Part shown: positions 19,237 to 27,601 of the stretch, piece by piece
How positions within the stretch are numbered: position 1 is the stretch's first letter
Layout of the letters: the number at the start of each line of letters is the position of its first letter
Assembly: GCF_003122325.1 (NCBI RefSeq)
Contig: NZ_QFBC01000018.1
Coordinates: forward strand, 62,001 to 126,000
Origin: Rhizobium album
GTDB lineage: Bacteria > Pseudomonadota > Alphaproteobacteria > Rhizobiales > Rhizobiaceae
Direction: 5' to 3'
Length of the DNA stretch: 64,000 nucleotides
Translations under genes and position numbers: made by a program
The notes under the pieces: generated by a model
Databases searched by the model: none
Seen by the model: only the letters and a program-made list of their open reading frames with translations
Told to the model about the DNA's origin: nothing

Positions 19237-20295
19237 TTATCCTTTCATGCCGAGCAGGGCGCGGTTGACGGCCATGTCGGCGCCGGTGGCGGCAAAATCG
19301 TCGAAGGCGCGGTCGGTCACTTCGATGATATGCCGGGCGATGAAATCCGAGCCCGCGCGGGCGGCGATTTCGGGATGTTGCAGGCAGCATTCCCATTCGT
19401 AGACCGCCCAGCCGGCAAAATCATACTGCGCCATCTTGGAAAACACCGCCTTGAAATCCACCTGACCGTGGCCGAGCGAGCGGTCGCGGGCGGCGCGTTC
19501 CAGCCAGCCCTTGTAGCCGCCGAACACGCCCTGGCGCGCCGTGGGATTGAATTCGGCATCCTTGACGTGAAACATCTTGATGCGCTCGTGGTAGACGTCG
19601 ATGAAGCCGATGTAATCCATCGCCTGCTTGATGAAGTGGCTGGCGTCGTAATTGATGTTGCAGCGTGCGTGGCCGTCGACAGCATCGAGGAACATCTCGA
19701 AGGTATCGCCGTCGAAAATGTCTTCGGTCGGGTGGATTTCGAAGCAGAGATCGACGCCGGCCTCCTCATAGGCATCGAGCAACGGCCGCCAGCGCCGGCC
19801 CTGCTCGGCAAAGCATTCCTCGATCAGGCCAGCCGGCCGTTGCGGATAGGGATAAAAATAAGGCCAGGCCAGCGCACCGGAGAACGTAACGTGTTCCGTC
19901 AATCCGAGCCGCCGCGATACGGTAGCGGCCTTGCGCACCTGGTCGGCCGCCCAGTGCCGGCGTTTTTCCGGATTGCCGCGCAGGTCCGGCGGGCACTGGC
20001 CGTCGAACATCAGGTCGTAGGCCGGGTGCACCGAAACCATCTGGCCCTGGAAATGCGTCGACAATTCGGTGATGGCGATGCCGATATCGGCGAGCTTGCC
20101 CTTCAGTTCGTCGCAATAGGTTTCGCTGTCATAAGCGAGGTCGAGATTGAACAGGCGGCGATCCCAGGTGGGGATCTGGATGCCCTTGTAGCCGTAATCG
20201 CGCGCCCAGGCGGCAATCGACTCCAGGGAGTTATGCGGCACGGTATCCTGCGCGAACTGGGCCAGAAACAGGCCGGGGCCTTTGATCGTACGCAT
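19237..20295 (-). CDS. Sugar phosphate isomerase/epimerase (xylose-isomerase-like TIM barrel)
   Basis: TIM-barrel enzyme of 352 aa of the AP-endonuclease 2 / IolE-type superfamily. Metal-binding positions typical of the fold can be seen in the order VDLCFEIHPTEDIFDG (Glu, His), CNINYDASHFIKQAMD (Asp, His), KMFHVKDAEFNP (His, Asp) and GWAVYEWECCLQHPEI (Glu). It probably isomerises or epimerises a keto-sugar intermediate together with the neighbouring oxidoreductase. Third gene of the catabolic operon, preceded by a 42-base gap with a GGAGGAGAAA ribosome site. The substrate is not determinable from the sequence. Confidence 0.88.
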   Translation of the reverse strand: MRTIKGPGLFLAQFAQDTVPHNSLESIAAWARDYGYKGIQIPTWDRRLFNLDLAYDSETYCDELKGKLADIGIAITELSTHFQGQMVSVHPAYDLMFDGQCPPDLRGNPEKRRHWAADQVRKAATVSRRLGLTEHVTFSGALAWPYFYPYPQRPAGLIEECFAEQGRRWRPLLDAYEEAGVDLCFEIHPTEDIFDGDTFEMFLDAVDGHARCNINYDASHFIKQAMDYIGFIDVYHERIKMFHVKDAEFNPTARQGVFGGYKGWLERAARDRSLGHGQVDFKAVFSKMAQYDFAGWAVYEWECCLQHPEIAARAGSDFIARHIIEVTDRAFDDFAATGADMAVNRALLGMKG

Positions 20296-20337
20296 GGATT
20301 TCTCCTCCTTCGTCGACGCGTTTTTCTGCAGATGGAT

Positions 20338-21864
20338 TCAATTGCTGGTCATGAACTCGGCAACCACATTACGGGCCGGTGCCTGCTGCAGCTGCGCCAG
20401 CAGTGTGGCAAGCCTTGCCGCGATCTGCGGGTTCGCCTTGAGATCGTGTCCGAAGACGGCTTCCAGATCGAGAAATGCGTTCACCATGGCTTTCGCATCG
20501 CTGCCGCAGGAACGGCCGATGGCCGTGGTCTTCACTGTCAGCGGGTCGTGGACGTCGTGGGGTTCTCCCCGCCAGTTCCGGCCCGCGGCATAAGCCATCC
20601 AGCCGGCAACGCCGAGCAGAAGCCCATCGCAGGGCGTGCCGGCCCGGATTGCCGCCCGGATCGGCTCCAGCAGCCGCTGCCGGATCTTTTGCGAGCCGTC
20701 GGTGGAAATCTGCGCCGTCCGGTGCTTGAGGTCGGCATTGGTCAGCCGCTCGATGGCCTCGTCGAGATAGGCGGCCGGATCGATGCCGGCGACGGCCGGC
20801 AGGTGCGGCAGCACTTCCCGCGCGATCGTGCAGCGGGCAAAGGCGGCAAAGACCGGATCGGCGAGCACGCCGGACATGAATTCGATGCCGGAAAGAAAAC
20901 CGAGCTGGCAGAGGTTGGACTGGATGCCGTTGACCACCCGCATCTTGAGAATTTCGTAGGGTTCGACGTTGGGGACATAGAGAGCGCCGGCCAGATCCCA
21001 GGGCGGCAGCACGGTCTGGCCATCGGTCTCGATCACCCACATGCGATAGGGTTCCCCGGCAACCAGGGCCTCGTCGCGAAGGCCTGTATCGGCTTCGAAG
21101 GCGTCGAGATAGTCCGGCCGCGTGGCGGGCACGATGCGGTCGACCATGGAATTGGCGAAGGTGACGTCGCTGCGGATGCGGTCGCCGAGACGCGGATCGA
21201 TCCGTTCTGCCAGGGCGAGCACGCAGTGCCGCAGCGTGTCGCCGTTGCCGGGCACGTTGTCGCAACTGATGACGGCCGGTGGCGGATGTCCTTGCTCGAA
21301 GCGCATGGCGAGCGCCCGCGCCAGGAAACCCGGTGCGGACACCGGCTGTTCGGGATGGCGGATATCGTGGACGATAGCGGGGTGATCGAAATCCAGCTCG
21401 CCGGTGGCAGGGATATGGCAATAGCCCTTTTCGGTGATCGTCAGGGTGATCGCCCGTATGTCAGGCGCTGCCGTCCTCCGCAGCGCCGCGGCCAATGTCT
21501 GCCGTGCGGGATCGCTGCCGGTGTCGAGCACGGAAATGTTCGTCTGCAGGGCGCCGATGATCCGCCGTTCGACGGTGCCGTTGTTGCGCAATTCCCGGCA
21601 ATAGAGCCCGTCCTGCGGATCGAGCATGGGTGACAGTGAGGGCGGCTTGAGGTTGATGCCGACGATGCCCCAATCCCCGAAGGCGGCCTCCAGCGCGTCG
21701 TCGGTATATTCGGCCTGGTGGCAGCGATGGAAGGCGCCGACGCCGATATGGACGATGCCGGCTTTCAGGCGACTGCGATCGTATCCCGGGCGGCGGATCG
21801 CCGCTGGCAATTCCACGAGGCTCTGCGTGCTGAGACGGACTGGCGGCGAAGAGATGGAGCGCAT
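20338..21864 (-). CDS. Mannitol dehydrogenase-family (long-chain) polyol/hexuronate dehydrogenase
   Basis: NAD-dependent dehydrogenase of 508 aa of the mannitol dehydrogenase / fructuronate reductase family. The N-terminal nucleotide-binding part has AGIVHIGVGAFHRCHQAEYT. The catalytic domain carries the family lysine/asparagine motif LKMRVVNGIQSNLCQLGFLS (K-x-R-x-x-N-G), and PPAVISCDNVPGNGDTLRHC is also typical. I chose the ATG at 21864, placed 2 bases after the stop of the preceding dehydrogenase gene. The open frame runs on upstream to 22554, but only inside that gene. Second gene of the operon. This enzyme makes a polyol or aldonic acid the most likely substrate class of the island. Confidence 0.88.
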   Translation of the reverse strand: MRSISSPPVRLSTQSLVELPAAIRRPGYDRSRLKAGIVHIGVGAFHRCHQAEYTDDALEAAFGDWGIVGINLKPPSLSPMLDPQDGLYCRELRNNGTVERRIIGALQTNISVLDTGSDPARQTLAAALRRTAAPDIRAITLTITEKGYCHIPATGELDFDHPAIVHDIRHPEQPVSAPGFLARALAMRFEQGHPPPAVISCDNVPGNGDTLRHCVLALAERIDPRLGDRIRSDVTFANSMVDRIVPATRPDYLDAFEADTGLRDEALVAGEPYRMWVIETDGQTVLPPWDLAGALYVPNVEPYEILKMRVVNGIQSNLCQLGFLSGIEFMSGVLADPVFAAFARCTIAREVLPHLPAVAGIDPAAYLDEAIERLTNADLKHRTAQISTDGSQKIRQRLLEPIRAAIRAGTPCDGLLLGVAGWMAYAAGRNWRGEPHDVHDPLTVKTTAIGRSCGSDAKAMVNAFLDLEAVFGHDLKANPQIAARLATLLAQLQQAPARNVVAEFMTSN

Positions 21865-21866
21865 CG

Positions 21867-22664
21867 TCAGCAGTCCCTTGCCACGCTGGGTGCGCCGACC
21901 ACGGCCTGCTCCAGATCGACGATGGCGCCGGTGAGCAGGCCGGAAAGATCGCTGAGCAGAAAGAGCGCCAGTTGCGCCACTTCGTCGACGGTCAACATTC
22001 GTTTGAGCGGCATTCCGGCGGCGGCATGCGCCTGCCAGTCGGCTCCCTTGCCGAGAAGCTCCGATTGCATGCGGTGCTCGGCAGGCGTTGCTGCCCATCC
22101 CATGTTGATGCCGTTGGCGCGGATGCGGTCGGCAAGATGGGCATTGGCGGCATTTTTCGTCAGGGTCGCCAGCGCGCCTTTGCTTGCCGCGTAGATCGCC
22201 AGGTCCGGCGTGCCGCAATGCGCGTTCATCGACAGGATGTTGACAATGGCACCCGGCGCGCCGCGTTGCAGCAGGTGGCGGACGAAGGCCTGCATGAGGA
22301 AGAACGGCGCGCGGGCGTTGAGGGCAAACAGCCGCTCCCAGTCGGCCACCGTACCATCGAGGATCGATGCCCGGTCGGTGGCGCCTGCCGCGTTCACCAG
22401 CAGGTCGAGCCTGCCGAAATGCGCCAGTGCCGTAGCCGCCACATGCTCTGGCGCGCTGGGATCGGCAAGATCGGCGGCGACGAACAGTGTCGGGCATCCG
22501 GTATCCGTCAAGGCGGCCGACAGCGCTTTTCCCTGGGCTTCGTTGCGGCCGCAAATGGTTATCCCGGCGGCGCCGGATGCCGCGGCGACCTCGGCCACGC
22601 GCGCACCGGTTCCTTGCGTGCTGCCGGTGACGAGCAGGATCTTGCCGGCAAGATCAATGCGCAT
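21867..22664 (-). CDS. SDR-family NAD(P)-dependent dehydrogenase
   Basis: Classical short-chain dehydrogenase of 265 aa. Cofactor site LLVTGSTQGTGARVAEVA (T-G-x-x-x-G-x-G, about residues 11-28), structural LLVNAAGATDR, and catalytic Ser, Tyr and Lys in NILSMNAHCGTPDLAIYAAS with the K next (YAASK). The C-terminal LSGLLTGAIVDLEQAVVGA is typical of the sugar-acting members. First gene of the minus-strand operon. It lies right behind an AT-rich leader that holds the proposed operator. It likely works with the polyol dehydrogenase whose gene starts 2 bases after its stop. Confidence 0.88.
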   Translation of the reverse strand: MRIDLAGKILLVTGSTQGTGARVAEVAAASGAAGITICGRNEAQGKALSAALTDTGCPTLFVAADLADPSAPEHVAATALAHFGRLDLLVNAAGATDRASILDGTVADWERLFALNARAPFFLMQAFVRHLLQRGAPGAIVNILSMNAHCGTPDLAIYAASKGALATLTKNAANAHLADRIRANGINMGWAATPAEHRMQSELLGKGADWQAHAAAGMPLKRMLTVDEVAQLALFLLSDLSGLLTGAIVDLEQAVVGAPSVARDC

Positions 22665-22674
22665 ATATCCCTCG

Positions 22675-22691
22675 TGAAATTATTTTTCCAT
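22675..22691 (-). promoter_or_regulatory. Candidate RpiR-type operator in front of catabolic operon
   Basis: TGAAATTATTTTTCCAT on the plus strand (ATGGAAAAATAATTTCA on the minus) lies 11 bases upstream of the first gene of the minus-strand operon. It matches the motif at 14043-14060 (core GGAAAAtAATTT). The surrounding 60 bases are markedly AT-rich, unlike the rest of the region, and probably hold the promoter too. The site is so close to the start codon that binding would block transcription. Confidence 0.45.
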
Positions 22692-22872
22692 TTTTTATAT
22701 ATTGATATTATCTGTTCTTTTGTGTCAAGCGGGGAAAGACATGTGGGGCAAAGCGATGCCACCATCGGTGCTGCGGGCAGAAATTTGATCTTAACCTCTT
22801 GATAACTATTGGTTCACATCCAATTCATCTGGAAAGTGCTAAATAAGTCCCATGTGAAATTGGAGAACGCCG

Positions 22873-23460
22873 ATGCTTTTCTATTCTTCCCCCCGCGACG
22901 AGGTTTTTTATGGCGGCCCGAATCTGGATACGGTTGTTTTCAGCGGCCGCGCCGCCGATTACGACGTGATCGTCCGCTCGAACCAGGAGTTCGAGGTGCG
23001 GGATTTCGGCAACACCGTCAATGACGGCATCGATACGCTGTTCTCTATCGAACGCCTTGAGTTCGCCAACGGCACATTGGCTTTCGATCTGGACGGGGCT
23101 GCCGGACAGGCCTACCGTATCTATCAGGCAGCTTTCGATCGCACGCCGGATGCCGGCGGCCTGTCCTACTGGATCGACACGCTCGACCACGGCGTTTCCC
23201 TGATCAAGGTTGCTTCCGATTTTATCGGTTCAAGGGAATTCCGCGATATCTATGGTTCCAATCTTTCCAACCAGGAATTCGTCGAAGAGCTTTATTACAA
23301 TGTGCTCGGCCGTGCCGGTGAAGCCGGCGGTGTCGATTACTGGACGGATGAACTGGCCGATGGCGCTTCTCGGGCATGGTTGCTGGCGAATTTCTCGGAA
23401 AGTCGGGAGAATGTCCAGGGCGTGGCGCCGGCCATCAAGGATGGAATTTTCTTCACCTGA
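22873..23460 (+). CDS. DUF4214-domain protein with RTX-like N-terminal segment
   Basis: A 195-residue protein. Residues 10-75 (RDEVFYGGPNLDTVVFSGRA, later DGIDTLFSIERLEFANGTLA) resemble the linker often found in secreted calcium-binding RTX proteins of rhizobia. Residues 80-170 form a DUF4214 domain (YRIYQAAFDRTPDAGGLSYW, YYNVLGRAGEAGGVDYWTDE) made of short helical repeats. There is no Sec signal, in line with possible type I secretion or a cytoplasmic role. The protein is short for the family and could be a stand-alone end piece of a larger secreted protein. ATG at 22873 with GGAGAAC ahead. It follows an AT-rich leader and ends before a strong hairpin. Confidence 0.78.
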   Translation: MLFYSSPRDEVFYGGPNLDTVVFSGRAADYDVIVRSNQEFEVRDFGNTVNDGIDTLFSIERLEFANGTLAFDLDGAAGQAYRIYQAAFDRTPDAGGLSYWIDTLDHGVSLIKVASDFIGSREFRDIYGSNLSNQEFVEELYYNVLGRAGEAGGVDYWTDELADGASRAWLLANFSESRENVQGVAPAIKDGIFFT

Positions 23461-23469
23461 ATGAAAACG

Positions 23470-23494
23470 GGGGCCGGCCGCTGCAGCCGGCCCC
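23470..23494. terminator. Hairpin between the DUF4214 gene and htpG (convergent)
   Basis: A perfect 9-bp stem GGGGCCGGC / GCCGGCCCC with a 7-base loop. It sits between the stop of the plus-strand gene and the stop of minus-strand htpG, so it probably serves both directions. The run after it on the plus strand is pyrimidine-rich (ACCTCTTTCTC) and not a clean T-tract. Confidence 0.7.
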
Positions 23495-23503
23495 ACCTCT
23501 TTC

Positions 23504-25390
23504 TCATCCCTTCAGCGCGCGCTCGACGATGCGGGCCAGACGGTCGGAAAAGGCGCGCGGATCTGTCGGCTTGTCGCCGTCGAGCACACGGGCCTGATCC
23601 AAGAGCAGCAGGACGGCATCCTTGCGGAAATCTTCGTCCTTGCCGCTGTCGGCAATCGACCTGACCAAAGCATGGTCGGGATTGATCTCCAGGATGGGCT
23701 TGGCCGCGGAATCCAGCCGCCCCGCACCCTGCAGAATTTTTTCGAGCTGGCGGTCAGGGCCGTGCTCCGGTGCGACCAGGCAGACGGCGCTTTCCGTCAG
23801 GCGGTCCGAGGCCCGCACATCCGAGACGGCGTCACCGAGTGTTGCCTTGGCAAAAGCCAGGAAATTGGCAATGGTCGGCGGCGTGTCGCCCGGCTTCGAT
23901 TCTTCGCCGTCGAGCTTCTTGATATCGGCAAGTTCAGCAGCACCCTGCGTGATGGATTTGAGCGACTTGCCGTCGAAATCCGGCGCCGACGTTACCCAGA
24001 AGCTGTCGACCGGATCGGACAGCAGCAGCACCTCGATGCCGCGGGCGCGAAAACCTTCGAGTTGCGGCGAGGCTTTTAGCTGCGCCAGGCTGCCGCCGGT
24101 GAGATAATAGATCGCGCCCTGGCCTTCCTTCATGTTCTTCACGTAGTCGGCCAGGCTGCGTGTCGCCTCTTCCGACGTGGTGGTGCGGAAACGGGCCAAC
24201 GCCAGCAATTGCGAGCGGCGCTCGTAATCCTCGTAGATTCCCTCCTTCAGCACGCTACCGAAGGTTTCCCACAGCGTCGCGAACGTCTCGGGTTCGTTGT
24301 CCGCCAGCTTTTCGATGCTGGTCAGCACGCGGCTGGTCAACCCTTTGCGGATCGCCGCCAGGATCGGGCTTTCCTGGATCATTTCGCGCGAGACGTTGAG
24401 CGGCAGGTCGGCGGTATCCACCAGTCCGCGGACGAAGCGCAGGTAACGCGGCAGAAGGTCGGCGTCGTCGGTGATGAAGACGCGCTTGACGTAAAGCTTC
24501 ATCCGTCCCTTGCGGTCGGGATCGAAAAGATCGAAAGGCTGCGAGCCGGGGACGAACGCCAGCGCGGTATATTCGTGCCGGCCTTCGGCGCGGAAATGCA
24601 CGGTCAGCGCCGGCTCGTCGTACTGGCCGGAGATGCCGCGGTAGAAATCGGCATATTCTTCCTTGCTGATCTCGCTCTTCGAGCGGGTCCAGAGCGCCGA
24701 GCCATCGGTGATGCGGCTGGCTTCGCCGCCGGGTTTTTCGACGAGGTCGATTGGGACCGGCACATGGCCCGACTGCTCCTTGACGATACGTTCGACCGTC
24801 CAGCGCGACGCATAGGTTCTGGCGTCCTCCAGCAGGTGAAGGGTAACGCGTGTGCCGCGCTTCGGGGCATCGGCGAGGTCGACCTGTGAAACGGTGTAGC
24901 TGCCCTTGCCATCGGAAGACCACGTCCAGGCCTCGTCGGCGCCGGCGAGGCGAGAGACGACATCGACGCGATCGGCAACCATGAAGGCGGAATAGAAGCC
25001 GACACCGAACTGGCCGATCAGCTGCGCGCCGTCCTTGCCCTTGGCGGCCTCGACCATGTCCATGAAAGCCCGGGTTCCGGAGCGGGCGATGGTGCCCAGC
25101 GCTTCGACAAGGTCGTTGCGGCTCATGCCGATGCCGTTGTCCTCGATGACGACACGACCGTTTTCTTCATCGAGGGTGAGGGTGATACGGGCGGAAGGGT
25201 CTTCCGACAGAAGTTCCGGCCGGCCGATCGCCTCGTAGCGCAGCTTTTCGCAGGCATCGGCGGCGTTGGAAATCAGCTCACGAAGGAAAACGTCCTTATC
25301 GGAATAGACGGAATGCACCATCATGTGCAGCAGTCGCGCCACATCGGCTTCGAAGACGTGATTCTCGACGGATTTCTCTGCACCGCTCAT
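23504..25390 (-). CDS. htpG: Chaperone HtpG (Hsp90)
   Basis: Cytoplasmic Hsp90 chaperone of 628 aa, the usual bacterial length. The N-terminal GHKL ATPase shows LRELISNAADACEKLRYEA, VVIEDNGIGMSRNDLVEAL and LIGQFGVGFYSAFMVADRV. The middle domain holds VKRVFITDDADLLPRYLRFV, RGLVDTADLPLNVSREMIQE and the catalytic-loop Arg. The C-terminal dimerisation domain ends in RARIVERALKG-like sequence. ATG at 25390, preceded by AAGGAGGATC. The open frame extends further upstream only by chance. Monocistronic, with a heat-shock-like promoter upstream. Confidence 0.97.
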   Translation of the reverse strand: MSGAEKSVENHVFEADVARLLHMMVHSVYSDKDVFLRELISNAADACEKLRYEAIGRPELLSEDPSARITLTLDEENGRVVIEDNGIGMSRNDLVEALGTIARSGTRAFMDMVEAAKGKDGAQLIGQFGVGFYSAFMVADRVDVVSRLAGADEAWTWSSDGKGSYTVSQVDLADAPKRGTRVTLHLLEDARTYASRWTVERIVKEQSGHVPVPIDLVEKPGGEASRITDGSALWTRSKSEISKEEYADFYRGISGQYDEPALTVHFRAEGRHEYTALAFVPGSQPFDLFDPDRKGRMKLYVKRVFITDDADLLPRYLRFVRGLVDTADLPLNVSREMIQESPILAAIRKGLTSRVLTSIEKLADNEPETFATLWETFGSVLKEGIYEDYERRSQLLALARFRTTTSEEATRSLADYVKNMKEGQGAIYYLTGGSLAQLKASPQLEGFRARGIEVLLLSDPVDSFWVTSAPDFDGKSLKSITQGAAELADIKKLDGEESKPGDTPPTIANFLAFAKATLGDAVSDVRASDRLTESAVCLVAPEHGPDRQLEKILQGAGRLDSAAKPILEINPDHALVRSIADSGKDEDFRKDAVLLLLDQARVLDGDKPTDPRAFSDRLARIVERALKG

Positions 25391-25427
25391 CGTTTCTCGA
25401 TCCTCCTTGCAATCTCTTTCCGCCCTC

Positions 25428-25456
25428 AATTGGCAAGCTGGCACCGGAAATTCAAG
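25428..25456 (-). promoter_or_regulatory. Candidate RpoH (sigma-32) promoter of htpG
   Basis: On the minus strand CTTGAA (complement of 25451-25456) is followed after exactly 17 bases by CCAATT (complement of 25428-25433). This is close to the CTTGAA-N17-CCANAT pattern described for rhizobial RpoH promoters, and it sits 38 bases ahead of the htpG start. htpG is a standard RpoH target, which makes the match credible. Confidence 0.65.
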
Positions 25457-25601
25457 GAAAAAAAACCGCTTTCGGTCGATCCGCGCAAGGACTCTTGATT
25501 GCCGGCCATGCTCCATGAGAAAAGAGAACGAAACATGATTCTGTGTTGCAGCACGATGCTTCAAGGCCACCTCCGGGCGGCACGGCGGAAGGGCCAGGGC
25601 G

Positions 25602-26666
25602 ATGAACCGCGAATTCGATGATGATGATGCCGTGTCCGCCGCCGACGAAGCCGGCGGCATGCTGGAGGCGACCACCGCCGGCATGCCCGGTCATCTGGCT
25701 GATCTGACCGACCGGGCGCGCGACTATGTGCGCAAATCGTCGTCCGACAACACCCGGCGGGCCTACGCCTCCGACTGGAAGCACTTTTCCTCCTGGTGCC
25801 GGCGCAAGGGGCTGGCAGCGATGCCGCCGCAGCCGCAGACGATCGGGCTTTACATCACCGCGCTCGCCTCGGGAGACGGCACGGGCGTCAAATCCTCCGT
25901 CAGCACCATCGAACGGCGGCTTTCGGCGCTGTCGTGGAATTTTGCCCAGCGCGGCCTGACATTGGACCGGCGCGACCGCCACATCGCCACCGTGCTTGCC
26001 GGTATTCGCCGGGCGCATGCCCGCCCGCCGGAGCAGAAAGAGGCGATCCTGCCGGAAGATCTGATCGCCATGCTGGAAACGCTGGATCGCGGCAGCCTGC
26101 GCGGCCTGCGCGACCGCGCCATCCTGCTGATCGGTTTTGCCGGCGGTCTTCGCCGGTCGGAGATCGTCGGGCTCGATTGCGGCCGCGAGCAGACCGAGGA
26201 TGGTGCCGGCTGGATCGAGATCCTCGACAAGGGCATCGTCGTGACCCTGCGTGGCAAGACCGGGTGGCGCGAGGTCGAGATCGGCAAGGGCTCTTCGGAT
26301 GCCACCTGTCCCGTCGTGGCGCTGGAAACCTGGCTGCATCTCGGCCGCATCGGCCACGGTCCGCTGTTCCGCCGGGTGATCGGCCTGGGCAAGTTGGTCG
26401 ATGCCGAGCGGCTGAACGACAAGCATGTCGCACGGCTCGTGAAGAAGGCGGCGATGGCCGCGGGCGTGCGCGGCGACCTGACCGAAGGGGAGCGGCTGTT
26501 GAAATTCTCGGGCCACTCCTTGCGTGCCGGCCTCGCCTCCTCGGCGGAGGTCGACGAACGCTATGTCCAGAAGCAGCTCGGCCATGCCTCGGCGGAGATG
26601 ACCCGGCGGTATCAGCGCCGCCGCGATCGCTTCCGCGTCAACCTGACGAAAGCATCCGGCCTCTGA
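25602..26666 (+). CDS. Tyrosine recombinase / site-specific integrase
   Basis: Integrase of 354 aa. The N-terminal SAM-like core-binding domain spans about 35-140 (DYVRKSSSDNTRRAYASDWK). The catalytic domain has the full set of residues: Arg184/185 in GGLRRSEIVGL, Lys219 in RGKTGW, His305-x-x-Arg308 in GHSLRAG, His328 in LGHASAEMTRRYQRR and nucleophile Tyr337. So it looks active. It has no excisionase, transposase or phage genes beside it, and I see no flanking repeats or tRNA. It may be a chromosomal house recombinase (Xer-like) or a relic of an old element. It is divergent from htpG with about 210 bases between the starts. Confidence 0.9.
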   Translation: MNREFDDDDAVSAADEAGGMLEATTAGMPGHLADLTDRARDYVRKSSSDNTRRAYASDWKHFSSWCRRKGLAAMPPQPQTIGLYITALASGDGTGVKSSVSTIERRLSALSWNFAQRGLTLDRRDRHIATVLAGIRRAHARPPEQKEAILPEDLIAMLETLDRGSLRGLRDRAILLIGFAGGLRRSEIVGLDCGREQTEDGAGWIEILDKGIVVTLRGKTGWREVEIGKGSSDATCPVVALETWLHLGRIGHGPLFRRVIGLGKLVDAERLNDKHVARLVKKAAMAAGVRGDLTEGERLLKFSGHSLRAGLASSAEVDERYVQKQLGHASAEMTRRYQRRRDRFRVNLTKASGL

Positions 26667-26821
26667 TTTTCCGACCGTATAGCCGGTATCGACTGCGATG
26701 TTGCAGAACGGGACGTGCTCGTGTCATCCGTTAACTGCGCGCCGTAATCGCGATTGAAAAAATCTCCGGAAGTCTCACCCTGAAGCAGTCCGAACCGCTT
26801 TCACCCACCGGAGACCCCTTT

Positions 26822-27031
26822 ATGTTCCAAAGCCTTACATCCGCGCTTGTCTACGATGAAGTAGACGTTCTCACAGGCGCCGTCTTTTCCTGGTGCGCCG
26901 AACGCCGCATCAGCCTGCGCAGCCAGGAAGGCGTGAGCGCCGCCAGTGCCGCGATCGATCTCTATCTCGCTGGCTATGCAACGCAGGACGCCCTGCTTGC
27001 CGCACTGAACGACAGCGATAGCCTGAACTGA
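26822..27031 (+). CDS. Small conserved-type protein, paralogue of the one at 13618
   Basis: A 69-residue protein of unknown function. ATG at 26822 behind CCGGAGACCCC. Sequence blocks: YDEVDVLTGAVFSWCAERRI, SLRSQEGVSAASAAIDLYLA, then GYATQDALLAALNDSDSLN. It shares the W-C-x-E-R-x-I-x-L-x-S-x-x-G-x-x-A-A-S pattern and the A-L-x-x-A-L-N tail with the 97-residue protein at 13618. It is predicted helical and soluble, without signal or membrane segment. It is monocistronic between the integrase and an ArsC-like gene. A role as a small regulator or adaptor is possible, but nothing shows it. Confidence 0.7.
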   Translation: MFQSLTSALVYDEVDVLTGAVFSWCAERRISLRSQEGVSAASAAIDLYLAGYATQDALLAALNDSDSLN

Positions 27032-27247
27032 CCTTCCAGGGCACGCGCTTACCGTTCGTGTGCCCGATCGACCTCTCTTCATTTCAAATTTTCTGCTGCA
27101 CCCGGCCATCGTCTCATGGCCGCCCCGCGCCGCCTTCGGCTGCCGATCCCGGCAATCCACAGCGAAAACGCCAATCCGGATGTTGAAGCCTTGCCGTCTC
27201 TGGTAGAGCAGCCGTCATATCCAGGAACGTCCCTGCAAAGGTCCGCC

Positions 27248-27601
27248 ATGACAATCACGCTCTACGGCATCAAGAATTGCGACACGATGAAGAAGGCCCG
27301 CACCTGGCTGGACAGCCAAGGCGTGACCTATCATTTCCACGACTACAAGTCGGAAGGTGTTACAACAGAGCAGCTGCAGCGCTGGTCGGCGGCCTGCGGG
27401 TGGGATACAGTGCTCAACCGTGCCGGGACGACCTTCCGGGCACTGGACGAGGCTCAGAAGGCGGATCTGGACGAAAGCAGGGCGATCGTCCTGATGCTTG
27501 CCCAGCCATCGATGATCAAGCGCCCGGTGCTGGAGGCTGATGGCCGGATCATCGTCGGGTTCAAGCCGGAGCGTTACGCGGAGTTTTTCGCCAAGGGCTG
27601 A
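27248..27601 (+). CDS. ArsC/Spx-family thioredoxin-fold protein (YffB-like)
   Basis: A 117-residue protein of the arsenate reductase-like family. The single active Cys is in YGIKNCDTMKKARTWL (residue 11). The conserved partner residues follow in HDYKSEGV, LNRAGTTFR and MIKRPVLEADGRIIVGFKPE (family P-x-x-Lys/Arg-RP-hallmark). The sequence is of the YffB type, for which arsenate reduction is not established, so a thiol or redox role is safer. The ATG at 27248 gives the family N-terminus; an upstream in-frame ATG at 27116 adds a non-conserved, Pro-rich stretch and is unlikely. Its 3' end overlaps that of the convergent Rrf2 gene by 28 bases. Confidence 0.85.
   Translation: MTITLYGIKNCDTMKKARTWLDSQGVTYHFHDYKSEGVTTEQLQRWSAACGWDTVLNRAGTTFRALDEAQKADLDESRAIVLMLAQPSMIKRPVLEADGRIIVGFKPERYAEFFAKG

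Noticed and set aside
20338-22554. A 738-residue version of the mannitol-type dehydrogenase
   Set aside because: The extra 230 residues are only an open frame through the preceding SDR gene. The ATG at 21864 gives the family start, 2 bases after the SDR stop.
27116-27247. N-terminal extension of the ArsC-like protein from ATG 27116
   Set aside because: The 44 added residues are Pro/Arg-rich and not part of the family. The ATG at 27248 starts the conserved fold directly.
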